Shown: one piece after another, positions 22,801-33,379 of the stretch
Layout of the letters: each line of letters begins with the position of its first letter
Numbering within the stretch: the first letter of the stretch is position 1
Origin: Heligmosomoides polygyrus polygyrus
Lineage: Eukaryota; Nematoda; Chromadorea; Rhabditida; Heligmosomidae
Assembly: GCA_947396885.1 (NCBI GenBank)
Contig: OX377205.1
Coordinates: 28,335,899-28,399,898 of the forward strand
Direction of reading: 5' to 3'
Length of the DNA stretch: 64,000 nt
The notes under the pieces: generated by a model
The model's input: the letters and a program-made list of their open reading frames with translations, nothing else
Told to the model about the DNA's origin: nothing
Database searches by the model: none
Made by a program: the position numbers and the translations under genes

Positions 22801-25800
22801 CTTATGCGAAGATAAAAAGCGAAGACCTAAAACCTCCATCGAAGTGTATCCAGGCTGCGGTCCAGTGTTCGTAATTTTATAAAATATTTATTGTTTTAGC
22901 TACAATAGTGCTTTTAAGCTTATTTTAAAGTGAAAAAAGGAGAATTTTTGAGTGCTTTATGAGGAAAGATTACATCATGCACTAGCTCCTTTTATACTTA
23001 TGCTCTCATAGAAATTTCGAATATTCGAATGGTTTCGAATGCTAAAAATTTCGAGCATTCGAATGAGAATATATTCGAAAAACGTGGTTTCTTTGAACAT
23101 TCGAATCCAAATACATCCAAAAAACACGATTTTTTAAAATTCGAATTTGAGTATATTCGAAAGACGCGATTTTTTGAACATTCGAATTTGAACGTTCGAT
23201 TCGAATATTCGAATTCGAATGAAATTCAGGCTGCATGGTAGACAACATAGATGACAGCCCAGAAGAAAAAGTGAAAGCAATACATAACGGATCCCAGTTA
23301 AGCACGAGGTTTTTATCGACAGGCCTCTCATAAACCCTCTTGTTGTAAAAATGTGGTGGAGAACTTATCTGAAAGAAGTACTTGTGTGTTGTATAATAAA
23401 ATGCCGCTCATGAGGAACAAACAAAGGGTTTACATGCCATATGAAGGAGACACAATCTGCTAGGCCACTTACGCCTTTAGGTCACTTCAAAACGATGTTA
23501 TTTGGAATTGCTGGCTGACTGACTGTTCAAGATCTTCCATGAAACAATGCTTCCGCCTAACGGCACCTAATGACGAAGTATTACATGTAAATCTGTTGCA
23601 AATCTGTCCCGCTCATCTATAAACGTGACACTCACACTGTCAAATTTGCGGCCCCAAAATGTATTACATGTAGACAGGAATAGGCCTTCCATGAGGGCCG
23701 GTCTCTTTTTCTGGTGATTCGCTCAAGTAAGGTGGCGATGTCCGCTCCTCCACGTGGTGCCGCTGGAAACTGCTTGTTTTTTCGAGCCGAGTTAAACACG
23801 GAGAATCGAATGCAGGCGACAAGCTCTAGTGACAGGCCGGCCATCGAACATTCTGTGTCACATCATATGGTCGATGAACTCTCGAGATAATACTACGGCG
23901 TCCGCGTGACGTGCCATCGCAAAGCCCGGCGATCTGAGAAGTATGCGAGGGTCCCAGGTGCAAGGACAGCAGCGGGATGCAAGTGGGTTAGCCTTAAAGT
24001 CCCGCGAGTAAGCAGGACCCGCGTGGTTACGTTGAATGTGGGTACACTCGTGCGAGTTGACAGAAGCGCTGGAGCGTAAAAGAGTTGCGGTGCAGGAGAC
24101 GAAGTGGTCCTGCTGCAAGTCAACGGACATAGGAAGAGGCTTCAAGGCCGTTCTATGTGGAAGTCCCAGGAGCACCAGCGGTGTCAGTACGAGCGTCTCC
24201 GAGCGTTTCCGTAACGCGATGGCAAACGTGGAACGTTTCGATGACCGCTTGATGGAGATTGTTGTCGCCGTAGAAGAGCGACGATGTCATTGTCGATGTC
24301 AGTGTGATGGTGACGAAGATGCTCCGGTGGACGGCTGGAGTGGCTTGTTTGGAAGGCGTTTGCAGCTACACCATACGACAAAGGTTTGGTGTCGCCGCGA
24401 TAGACGAAATGTTAAGCTAACGATAAGCTCGCCTTGGATGGTACAGCCACGTCCTTCGCGCTAATGACGACACCGTCCGTAAGGTTGACCTGAACCTTGA
24501 GGTCTCTGAAAAGCGGTCCATGGAGCGCCCGAAGCAAAGTTGGCTAGATATGTTGCATTTGGACTTAAAGATAGCTGGTGTGTATCGTGATCAAGCATTT
24601 GATCGGGAGAATTGGCGTCACCACACCAGAAGAACGGACCCCACCACCAATCGGGACAATCGCTATTGAAAATGATGATCTGCCCAAGTAAGTGGTAGAA
24701 ACAGATATTTCTTATTTGCTATGAACTTGGGAATGTAACTATTCTCCATCCACCACATTAATTAAAAGGCAAACATATCAAAAATCGGTCGATAAATAAG
24801 AGCCAGTCGATCTATGCCGCCTCCCATTTGAGAGGTCTGGCATGCGGCTGACACATGCACGCGACTCCCACTCTCAATGGCCAACTTAGAGCAAAAATCG
24901 ATCGATAACAGCCGGTCGAAAAATCAAGTCTGTGCGCTGTTCACTGTAAAGGAAAAAAGAAATCAATGACGTCGGTACTAAGCGGGCTAGTGCCTGCTAC
25001 ACACCGGCAGGGTAACCAGACAGACCCCGGAGTTCCTTCCCTTGCATGGGTCTGGTTTCTCCTCCGCTGACGCCTCAGTGGAGGAAATCACAGGAAACGT
25101 GTTTATGTGAGTGCTCCATGACCATGTGCAGTCTTGCAGCGGGCGTCAGTCCGCTAAGTACCATAACGTCTTTCTTTACCACATGGCTTGGACAAAAATG
25201 TGTCTATGTTATAGCTCCACGTTACTATATTTGCTGGTTTCATAATTCTATCACACTTGTCTACCGTTCGCACGCGGACATAGGTCAAGACTCTTCTTGT
25301 AATTCGTTATCCATCCAATCTTCCGGACTCAATGCCAGATCTACCTCATGGCCATTTTCGGCACGGCATTCATGAATTCATTAAGGGATCTAGAGCACGT
25401 CAGGCAGCCGACCAAATTAACCATATATATGGCTTGGAATCTACTACTCATCGCACCTGTTATGAATGGCCCGGAAAGTTTTTAAAGGGAGATTATTCAC
25501 TCGAAGACAAGGCAAGGTCAGGAAGGCCAACTGAATTGGACGACACTGAAGTACTCCATCTTCTTCGTTCCGATAGTGGGCAGAGGACACGTCAACTGGC
25601 AGAGAAGCTCGAATTGTCTCATAGGATAGTGAGAATCCATCTGAAGAACCTCGGCTTTGCACGGAAATTTGGGGCTTGGATTCCACATGCCCTGTCAGAC
25701 ACTCAGAAAGGCCAAAGGCTCTCCATCACTGCTTCTCTTCTGTCCAGATACGAAAGAAAATCGTTTCTGCCGCGGATTGTGATAGGCGATGAGTCCTGAG

Positions 25801-28800
25801 TTCTCTATGTCAACTTCCAAAGAAAAAGGCAATGGGTACAAAAAGGAGAGAACCCTAAGCCTGATCTCAAGCCAATGTTCACGAAGGAAAGATTCTCTTG
25901 AGTGTTTGGATGTCAGAGGAGTGATTTGGAGGAAAACTCTCAGAAGTGGGGAGACACTTACTGCTCCCACATACTGTGGCTAACTCCACAAAGTCGTCGA
26001 TACTCTCCAAGAAAACAGGCCGGAGAAGTCAAAGGTGATGATCCTGCATGACGATGCGAGACCACATGTTGCGAGACTCAAAAGAGAAACAACAAATGAG
26101 CTGAGCTGGGAGGTTACGCCACATCTACCGTAAAGTCCTGACCTCGCCCTACTGACTACCATTTCTTCCGTGCTCTCAAGCAAGGAATTGGAAAGAAATA
26201 TTTTGAAGCGGATGAAGACCTAGTTTCCCACAATAAAGTAAAAGACCTCAAAAATTGGATTCATCAATGGTTCGACATCAGAAGTGCAGTCTTCTAAGCG
26301 AGAAGAATTGGAAAATTGCCCAGTCTTTGGAGAAGTGTAGTGGAACAAAATAGAGTTTATCTCAATTGATTTGACTTTGTAGTTGTGAAGTAATAAATCT
26401 TTGAAAAAAATGAGAAGACTTTTTTCCAACCTAATATATGATTACAGAGCATGGTAGCACATCAAAAGATACAGACTGTCGTGTACACCCCAACTGTTGG
26501 TTTGTGGTTTGGGTCCCGTCCAGGCGAAATTACGTCTATGTAAATTCTTCCCCTCGTGGTCGCTGAACTGTTACCAGGTTTCTTTTGAAGGATGAAACAG
26601 TGACTTTTCCATCGGCTGACCAGCGAAAGTCATTGTTCAAGCCAATTAGCATTCAAATTGCATCCACAACATCCGTAGAAGTAAAATGCGTGATCTCAAA
26701 CACGCCTAACTGATGCCGTCGTCCATCTTATAATATAGCCTTTGCGGAACCCTACTTGTTGTAGAAACGAAAACCAGACGCAGAGCATTCAGCGACCACG
26801 GAGGAGCGGCAGAGCTTAACGAGTAGCGTGATGAAAATCATAAGGCCGACTCCATTAGGCAATGCTCTGCACCAGGAGACACCGGACGTGGCACAACACC
26901 AAAGTGCACCCCTTTTGATACTCACGCTCACCCTAAGAAAGACATGTAGCGTCTGTTTGAAACACCGTTCGAATCATCATTTTCAAGTCATTTTCCGCAG
27001 TTAGGAATTCCCACTTCCTCGGCCGTCTAGCACAGGCGCTTTAATAAAAGTGGAATGCTTGGCACCTCCCAAACAAGAATTTACCTTTATCCTTCCTTCT
27101 GCTGTCCTTCACCCTTTATGCTTATACGTTTACAGCGAAAACAGCTTGAGTGGATTGCAAAATTGGTCCAGATCAAATTAATCTTCATGTATATACTCTA
27201 AGGTGGTCTGATAGTCTCTCATACTATGTGGGGACGCGCTATGAGCTGTCGATCGTCGCTTTGTCAGAAATTACTGGCAGAAACCAGGTGCATGAAATTA
27301 GCAAAAATTAGTAACAAACCCTTTCGTATTAGGTTGTCCCATAAGTCCTTGCCGTTTTTTTCAACGATTCACTGCAGATTTCGCGGTCTCTTGCATAGCG
27401 CTGCATAGCTTTCGAAAGAGAACGATTGCTCTATCAGAGCATGTATTGCATTTCTTTTTTCATCATGAATTTTGTCAATTTTTAGGTCGTTGAAGTGAAA
27501 AGTGAAAAAGTGAAAAAGTAGCCATTTGTGCACTTGTTCTCTCCGTTTAGGTTTGTAATTTTTTTGCGCAATTTTCCATAGCATTTGGAAGACAATGTTC
27601 TGTTCTACAAGAATATGTGTCGGCCCTATTTCCTCACTTGCCTTTTATTGATTCTTAGGCCATCAATATGGGAATTCCGACTTTTCCGTTCGAATTTTTA
27701 CCGAAACTCCTGCTCTGTGGTTAGACTTTTTTGCTCGGTATTATATGTCGTTCGAAAGAGAATGTCTTGCTCTATAAGAATTCGTGTCGCGTTTATTGGC
27801 TCATGCTGATTTCTGTCGAATATCAACAAAATTCCAAAAAGTTTCAACCAGGGTTCTAGTGCGGCTAAGGCACTAAAACCCTGGTTGACTGTACAAACAC
27901 TATTTTTCACCACCAATTACAATTCTATGAAAAAGATGTTGAATATGTTCGTTTGATGAATGAACAACAGGAACCTGCGAGTGACGATTGCTGCCGGTCT
28001 GCTTGTCGGGCGTCATTCATCAAACGGACATATTCAACAATTTTTGCACAGAATTGTCTGGTTGAAAGCAAAGAGAAGAAAGTGCCAAAAGTGCTCATCC
28101 TTGTCGACCTGGCACTGCTCCATTTTGGTGACATGAAAATTAGCAAAAATTAAAACGGCCGAAGAAAAAATCATATATTCTGGTAGAACAAGAAATGCAC
28201 TTTCGAGTGTCATATCACTCGTCATATAAAACGGAGCAAGACAGACTGAACAAGGAGAAGGAGTTGTTGGTGAAGATGATTTTTCTCTTTTTGGAATCTT
28301 GTTGATATTCGACAGAAATCAGCATGAGCCAATGAACGCGACACGAATTCGTATAGAGCAAGACATTCTCTTTCGAACGACATGTAACACCGAGCAAAGA
28401 AGTCTTACCACAGAGCAGGAGTTAGGTAAAATTCGATCGGAAAAGTAGGAATTCCCATATTGATGACCTAAAAATCAATAAAGGACAAATGAGCAAATAG
28501 CACTAACACATATTCTTGTAGTACAGAACATTGTCTTCCAAATGCTATGGAAAACTGCGCAAAAAATTACAAACCTAAGTGGAGAGAACAAGTGCACAAA
28601 TTGCTACTTTTTCACTTTTTCACTTTTCACTTCAACTACCTAAAAATTGACAAAATTCATGATGAAAAAGAAAAGCAATACATGCTCTGATAGAGCAATC
28701 ATTCTCTTTCGAAAGCTATGCAGCGCCATGCAAGAGACCGCCGGCGAAATCTGCAGTGAATCGTTGAAAAAAAAAACGGCAAGGACTTATGGGACAATCT

Positions 28801-31800
28801 ATATTTAGTGAAGTGGTGGTGAACAGGTAGTGGTAGTGAAAATGATAGGCGGTGATTTAGAAGCTTTGGCATATGCTGTCCGATTGCGGCTGTCACTGAT
28901 TTGTAAAGCTACCCCCAAATTTGAGGAATGCTGACAGGTTCACAATTAAGCATGGACATGGATTATGCCCTATTCAAAAACGCAACGAGAGGAATAAATA
29001 ATAGTTCTTTCAAGAGAATCTTTTGAAGAGGAAATCTGTCCGTCGAAGTCAAGGCTTGGGGGACTCTTTAGGTGCTAACAAAGAATCGAACTATAGAGGT
29101 TTATAGCAAACATTTTGAAGGAATAGAGGATCTATCCTAGTGGGGAGGGGGCAAACTTAGGGCGACGGTTGTGCCTGACCCATAATGTCATACCGCCACC
29201 TTATGTGAGTTTGGAAAAGAGTCACCCATGTTATGGGGCACCAGGATAGGCTGTACAGCAAGATCAAGAGAGAGAATGGTGAGATAAAACATCATGTCCC
29301 TCTCTCCGACTAGGATAGATTCGGAATAGCTCGTGCGGAACAAGCTCAGAACCATGAAAAGCCATGGCAGCACTCAACCACGAGGAGATGCGATATCACC
29401 ATCCTGTCTCAATAGAACGGCACGAATAAATATCGTGTGGTCGAGCGGTATATTTTCACATTCGACTACTTCTAAAAAGGAGGGAAATACTAAGGACCAA
29501 CAAAGCATGGGATTAACCCAAAACTTTCAGTGCACCTTATTTTTGGGTTGCTCCACGGACAAAGTCCTTAAGGACGTGAATGATAAATTGTGCACTATGC
29601 AAACCTTCCAAACAGAGGGCAAGTGAAAGATGCGCTGTCAGGTCCGCTATAAGCAACTTTTAACGACTTCAATAACGTGGTTCTTAAAATATAACGGACC
29701 GCTCTTCCTTCTGAAAGCTTTGTTGAAGAGTGATCGTCATTCGTGGTGAAGACGGTACGAATAACACTACAAGAACCGAGATCTTTTATGCAAATAGGGT
29801 AGCGTTACAAGATCTGATACAAAAGTTTTCCATACGGGAACAATATACGGTATGAACAAGGCACATATCAATAATATACTCACCACGGACTCGAAAGTAT
29901 TTGGGACCGATATTTTACATTCTTGCATTTTCGGTCTCTCAGCTGAGTTTTACTGGAGAACTTCTCATTCCTTCCAGGAGTATGCAATGAAGACTGAAAT
30001 GGTTGAGGGTGACAAGCGCAACCTACGACTAAAAATTGAAGTACACGTTCTAACCCTGTGTCTTAATATAGAGGACCCTCGGCGAAAAGAGCATTTCCTC
30101 GAGATAATCGACCGTGGAAAGAAGGAAAAATTTAAGGTGGGTCGTAATTTTGCTTGAGGAATGCATGAAAGCACTCAAACGCGTGATACTTCAGCACCCA
30201 GAATCTGCGCGATATTTCAAGACTTGGCGTGAAGACCACCTGCGAGTCGACCGCCTACAGGACAATAGCTAGAGCTCATTTCGTTTTCTTTAAACCTAAA
30301 GTGGCGACTTCTGAGGTTGCATGCTCATGCTTTTTTGCGATTAAAATTCAAGCGCAAGGCAGTACTCGAACCCGCACAGGCTTCTAACCGGGCAGGAATT
30401 CTCTCTTGCGAATGTGCCATGAACCCACCTTTTACAATAAAAACCAACGACGACCACAGAGTTCAAAAGTATTATGAACGCCCTTCAGTACTTGTAAAAT
30501 GATAGGTAGAGAAGCTATGTTGGCACGCTATATCAAAGTTGTTGCAGTTTCTCGTTATGACCCTTGTTGGACCAACTATAGAAGACGTCCGACGAAATAT
30601 TCTTGGTAGGAACTACTCGAGATCTACTGCAATGCAAATCGCAGTTCAAACATTGCAATCCCTCGCTGACCTTCATGATATAGGATACCTACACAGGTAG
30701 GAGACCTTGACACTCGGAGATATCCGTGATTGGACAAATTATCTATCAGAAGACTTTCAGAGATATAAAGCCACAAAATTTTGCCATTGGTTTGAAAGAG
30801 ATGGAGAAAACCATTTTTATTCTTGATTTCGGCATCGCAAGGAAGTACACCGTTGGAGATACCAAAGCAGTAAAGTAAGTGCGTGATTCTTATAGACCAG
30901 TCAATCCTGCGTGCCATGAATTACAGGGCTCCACGTCTCCGAGTGAAATTCATTGGTACCATAAGGTTTGCGTCCAGAGCATGCCACAACTGTATTGAGC
31001 AGGGAAGAAAGGACGACCTTGAGTCTTGGCTTTATATGGTTAGTGCCATAATCGCAGTCTGAGCTGCGGTGCCGGTGTAATTTTGAAGCATTTCAGTTCG
31101 CTTCTTGTCTATCGATATTTATTTATTATTCATTATAACGCACCCTCTAATTCCAGCAATCATTTTTAGGTTAATTTAAAGGAAAGCTGAATTGCTTGCA
31201 ACGACACTTGGATGACAAGTACTATTTCGTCACGCACTAGTCACAGCATTGTTGTCCTAACTTCACTCGTTCGTCATCATCACCTGTCGCTGTTGCCATC
31301 TGAATCCGCTGATGTTGACTAGGTGCAGATAAGTGGAGATAGTCCTGCGACGATGAGTCGGTCCCTCTTTGGTACGCTTTGGATGTCGCCTAAGGTGAAG
31401 CCTGATCCAAGCTGTAGTGTCTTCACTCGAAACCTCATCATGGAAATGTTTTTTGGTCACCCCGACAGTGTAAGTGTCGTTGCGGTGAACACCGGCGGTC
31501 TTGCCGAGCTGTTACGGCGCCATGTTTAGATTGACGGCGCCAATGCGGCGAACTGGGAAGTTACCTTCAGTTCTTCATCTGTTAACTTAACTTCACCTGT
31601 TGACGAATCGCTACAGTCAGTGACTCAAGTCTTTATCCTTTATATTTATACAAGTGCTCCGAAATGCCTAACGGCGTCTCTCGCAGTTGTGCGCTTCGCG
31701 CGGTCTTGGAGAATCACTAACCTACGGAAAGCAATTTTTGTAAAACTTAAAATCCGTTGTGTCAAGGAGGAAGAACATCTAGGTTCTGTTGCTTAATTTT

Positions 31801-33379
31801 ACGGCATGAAGTCGATCATTACTTCAATACTCATCATAGGCATTCTTTCCCGACTCTCCAGTAACGCCATTGGTTTGTGCTGCACAGCGCATCTGCCCAC
31901 CCCTCCCCCCCCAAGGTTGCTCCGCGACCGTTTTCATGCTCAACAGCACACATTACATGACGTTGGGAACTCTTTCGAATTCCGACATCAGTGAAGCGTT
32001 TTCTGAATTCGGACGCTCAAAAACGCACGCAGTTGCCGTTGTGTCAAGGAGGAAGAGCTTCCCTCCTGCAGCAATATCCCAGGATAAATGTCGAATTTTG
32101 CCCTCGTGGGATACGGCAAGGACGCTCAAAGTACAAAGTAAGGACAAGGTAGTACACTCAAAGGTAAGGACGCATCAGTGGCAGCTACCTCATTTATATA
32201 GATAGATGAATAGATAGATATGGCGGACCCCAAAGGTATTCCTAGTGAAGGAAAAATTCAACAGTTGACGATGTTGAAAGGGCGGTCAGCGACTTCTTTG
32301 ACTTCCGGTCTCCCCAGTTCCTAGAGCAGGAAATCGCTGATCGTCGTTCCATTCGATGAAAATTGTAATGAACAACGGTGATAGGCCTTTATCAAAAGTT
32401 CCTTGAAAGCTCAAAACGTTTCTTGGGTTAGACAACTTTAACTGAAATTAGTGACTGTTTGGTGAGCTTAATCTTTAATATACAAACACAAAAAGCACCT
32501 TTGACGAAAGGCAACAACAAACAATAACATGGCTAAAAATACATGCAATTCACAGGGATATCTATCTACATGTTTAAATCTCGTTCTGCTAAAAAGCTGA
32601 TCTCTAAGCTCGTTAAGCGGCGAAACTGTGTGTCTTCTCAATGATCAAATGTGGGGTTGTCTAAATCGTATTCTATCACCCTTCGTTAAGAAATTGGCAT
32701 ACATCGATATGCTACAGTTTGAAAAGTTTAACGCAGTACATTTTTTTAAATGTACGCTATGAAGTTTATCATATAAATGACAGTTTTTAACCCAGAAAAT
32801 TTAACTTTGATATGTATTTGGTTTAGATATTTGATTTGATGGATTGCGAGAATGGAGTGCCTTGGAAACGACTGCCTGATCGAAGCCAAGTCGTCCTCCT
32901 GAAAGAGAAGTTCTTCCAAGATAAGAGTAAGCTGTCTGCACATTAAACAAAATTTAAATTTCCAAACTCAAATATCTTGATCAGAATTAGCATCGTTAGT
33001 AATATTTAGTGCTAGTAAAGTGTTTACAGTTCCTACCTGCTACCGCATTGTACCCAAGCAATTCAAACGACTTGTGCAATACGTGAACTGCATGATTTTT
33101 GCTGAACAGCCTGACTACACGTAAGAAGTCTTTTTAGAAAATCCTTGTGTAAATATAAACAGGGTTTTAAGATACATGCTCCATTCAATTCGATCAATTG
33201 CTAAAGAAAATTCTATTGACATCGACAAACGCTTGGATTGGGTTGGAAGATTAGACCAAGACAAAGGATCTAATGAAGATGTGAGTATCTCGTTACCGCC
33301 TGAAACTCTTAAGACGTTCATCCATTACCAGAATGTAGAGTTCTTTCTTTACTTTATACAATGCTCGTTGAAAGGATAA
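16483..33379 (+). CDS. CK1/tau-tubulin-kinase-like protein kinase gene, at least 10 exons
   Basis: Exons: 16483-16575, 16643-16740, 16808-16889, 29978-30136, 30548-30696, 30761-30874, 30927-31038, 32827-32926, 33030-33120, 33163-33280. All junctions are GT..AG and preserve phase; the translation to 33280 is 372 residues. In order: P-loop LLGSGGFGDVY (71-80), lysine K96 in YAMKTE, HRDIKPQN with catalytic D195, DFG at 216-218, and GTIRFAS / DDLESWLYM as in casein-kinase-1 relatives. It would be a cytosolic Ser/Thr kinase of a nematode-expanded group. If the donor at 33281 is unused, the frame stops at 33379; otherwise a last exon is unplaced. The first exon and its methionine are the least certain part. 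The key catalytic residues are present. Confidence 0.85.
17240..17690 (+). repeat. Minisatellite, about 109-113 bp unit, four copies
   Basis: Four head-to-tail units recognised by gctgctcgtg (17306, 17419, a diverged one near 17531, 17641), gcgctcttcgagcgcag palindromes and agggaagggactccagggtgtgtg. An inverted array of the same unit lies at 18140-18520 and a single unit at 4010-4145. It sits in the large kinase intron. Open frames across it are periodic artefacts. Confidence 0.85.
17972..18042 (+). ncRNA. tRNA-like sequence, probably a SINE head or tRNA relic
   Basis: An A-box-like run (tggtgcagtgggtagagcg) and a B-box-like run (ggttcggttcc) are spaced as in a tRNA. The T arm pairs (aggggttcggttcctct). 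The anticodon arm does not form a 5-bp stem with a 7-nt loop, so it is unlikely to be a working tRNA. It lies between the two inverted minisatellite arrays. Confidence 0.45.
18140..18520 (-). repeat. Minisatellite, about 113 bp unit, inverted array
   Basis: The same unit as 17240-17690 but on the minus strand; cacgagca recurs at 18188, 18301 and 18415. Flanks are also inverse: about 17812-17865 matches the reverse complement of about 18585-18640 (gcgaagggcggct...ttggcaa). Confidence 0.85.
18650..21200 (+). mobile_element. RTE-like non-LTR retrotransposon, second subfamily, heavily decayed
   Basis: Plus-strand pieces in order: RRTKIEHIPLRRAGLKTVHDVK (endonuclease end, split here at 20 residues in the evidence: RRTKIEHIPLRRAGL, then KTVHDVK), PRIQWWKQRGPKRNELRRAL, KLAIRLAKARHRASVD, IGKIKLGKASGHSGVPIEA, GVNWLSQFFNRV, then VHQGSALSP-like sequence at about 20345, ALLYGSERWALRE, RVRNEDVSAVVETTPIQ, and a C-terminal block to 21195. 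Frames change repeatedly. It is distinct from the 4650-7770 family in its C-terminal residues. A MITE (18958-19103) is inserted in it. Confidence 0.75.
18958..19103. mobile_element. 146-bp MITE with 6-bp target duplication
   Basis: The terminal inverted repeat ggggccgtatgctattctc (18960-18978) is matched by its reverse complement at 19085-19103. GGTCTC lies immediately outside both ends (18952-18957 and 19104-19109) as a likely target duplication. The outermost GGGGCCG is the same as in the GGGGCCGGATTC MITE family, although the rest differs. Confidence 0.75.
21243..21400. repeat. TTCGAA-rich repeat, copy 3
   Basis: Runs such as gttcgattattcgagtatt, tattcgaaattcc and attcgaaattcgaatggg. Diverged relative of the arrays at 3672 and 10258, without clear tandem units. 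Confidence 0.6.
21401..23009. other. Unassigned part of the kinase intron
   Basis: No gene recognised. It holds poly-C runs at about 21523-21533 and 21690-21698. The short motif cacgc(a/g)ttgcg recurs near 21699, 22109 and 22566; its meaning is unclear. Confidence 0.35.
23010..23225. repeat. TTCGAA-rich repeat, copy 4
   Basis: Units like atattcgaaaaacgtggtttctttgaacattcg recur about every 45-60 bp, including acgcgattttttgaacattcg. Same family as 10258-10620. Confidence 0.65.
23226..23734. other. Unassigned stretch in the kinase intron
   Basis: No coding motif or repeat seen before the RTE sequence begins near 23735. Confidence 0.3.
23735..24670 (+). mobile_element. Internally deleted RTE derivative, about 940 bp
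   Basis: The 5' part matches the 5' end of the element at 4650-7770: a leader with ccacgtggtgccgctggaaa, then VQETKWSCCKSTDIGRGFKA, then RFDDRLMEIVVAVEE of the endonuclease. Near 24295 it passes straight to the C-terminal/3' module (MLRWTAG-like sequence, IRQRFGVAAI, ARLGWYSHVL, RPKQSWLD, HHTRRTDP). About 1.9 kb covering the rest of the endonuclease and all of the RT palm is missing. Confidence 0.75.
24974..25162. mobile_element. 189-bp hAT-like MITE with 8-bp target duplication
   Basis: Terminal inverted repeats ggtactaagcgggctagtgc (24974 on) and its inverse ending at 25162. The flanks are atgacgtc (24966-24973) and ataacgtc (25163-25170), an 8-bp duplication with one mismatch, which is the length typical of hAT transposons. 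No coding capacity. A diverged copy is at 2849-3042. Confidence 0.7.
25183..26434 (+). mobile_element. Mariner transposon with disrupted transposase
   Basis: The plus-strand frame 25332-25797 encodes FRHGIHEFIKGSRARQAAD (helix-turn-helix), DYSLEDKARSGRPTELDD linker and IVIGDES. The codon after S is TGA where tryptophan is usual. Later stops also occur, but HDDARPH (26050 region) and PTDYHFFRALKQG (26150 region) remain, giving all three catalytic aspartate positions. The right end is ttttttccaacctaa next to TA; the left end (cttggacaaaaatgtgtc) is a weak inverse match. Size about 1.25 kb. Confidence 0.85.
26435..27328. other. Unassigned stretch in the kinase intron
   Basis: No recognisable coding or repeat feature. 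A poly-purine-poor, mixed-composition region with short open frames only. Confidence 0.3.
27329..28801. mobile_element. 1.47-kb mariner-derived foldback element
   Basis: Arms 27329-27841 and 28287-28801 are long reverse complements (about 513 bp, high identity). The tips read ttaggttgtcccataagtcc and are flanked by TA, a mariner-type end. Inside are two further hairpins: 27845-27862 with 27870-27887, and 27938-27963 with 28013-28038, each with one mismatch. On the minus strand the loop keeps DKDEHFWHFLLFAFNQ, which resembles the N-terminus of mariner transposases. No full transposase remains, so any movement would need help from another element. Confidence 0.8.
28802..29977. other. 3' end of the large kinase intron
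   Basis: No repeat family identified. A 97-residue open frame at 29333-29626 has no motif. The intron ends with ttctcattccttccag. Confidence 0.35.
29978..30136 (+). CDS. Kinase exon 4 (catalytic lysine)
   Basis: Acceptor ccttccag, donor gtgggt, 53 codons in phase 0. It starts EYAMKTE with the lysine that binds ATP and ends KEKFK. It follows exon 3 without frame change across a 13,088 bp intron (16890-29977). Confidence 0.85.
30548..31038 (+). CDS. Kinase exons 5-7 (hinge to activation segment)
   Basis: Exon 5 (30548-30696) encodes FLVMTLVGPTIEDVRRN to YLH. Exon 6 (30761-30874) encodes RDIKPQNFAIG and ILDFGIARKY. Exon 7 (30927-31038) encodes APRLRVKFIGTIRFASRACH and DDLESWLYM. Introns are 64 and 52 bp. 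The HRD motif is split across the exon 5/6 junction (AG|A), which confirms that both splice sites are right. Confidence 0.9.
31039..32826 (+). other. Kinase intron 7 with a possible secreted-protein exon
   Basis: At 31806-31994 an ATG opens a frame with a signal-peptide-like start (MKSIITSILIIGIL, then LCCTAHLP). A second frame, open to 32205, covers 31870-32163, with VSRRKSFPPAA and a donor-like caaaggtaagg at 32164. The two frames overlap at an 8-C run (31905-31912). A 21-bp sequence beginning ccgttgtgtcaaggaggaag occurs at 31754 and again at 32036. I recognise no family; it may be a pseudogene or chance. Confidence 0.3.
32827..33280 (+). CDS. Kinase exons 8-10 (C-lobe)
   Basis: Exon 8 (32827-32926): IFDLMDCENGVPWKRLPDR to FFQDK. 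Exon 9 (33030-33120): PTCYRIVPKQFKRLVQYVN to PDY. Exon 10 (33163-33280): VLRYMLHSIRSIAKEN, then KRLDWVGRLDQDKGSNED. This is the usual C-lobe ending of these kinases. Exon 10 meets gtgagt at 33281; reading through gives 32 more codons and a stop at 33379. Confidence 0.85.

Noticed and set aside
30137..30270. Coding sequence continuing past kinase exon 4
   Set aside because: The frame after 30136 stops soon, and exon 5 at 30548 supplies the expected hinge sequence in phase.
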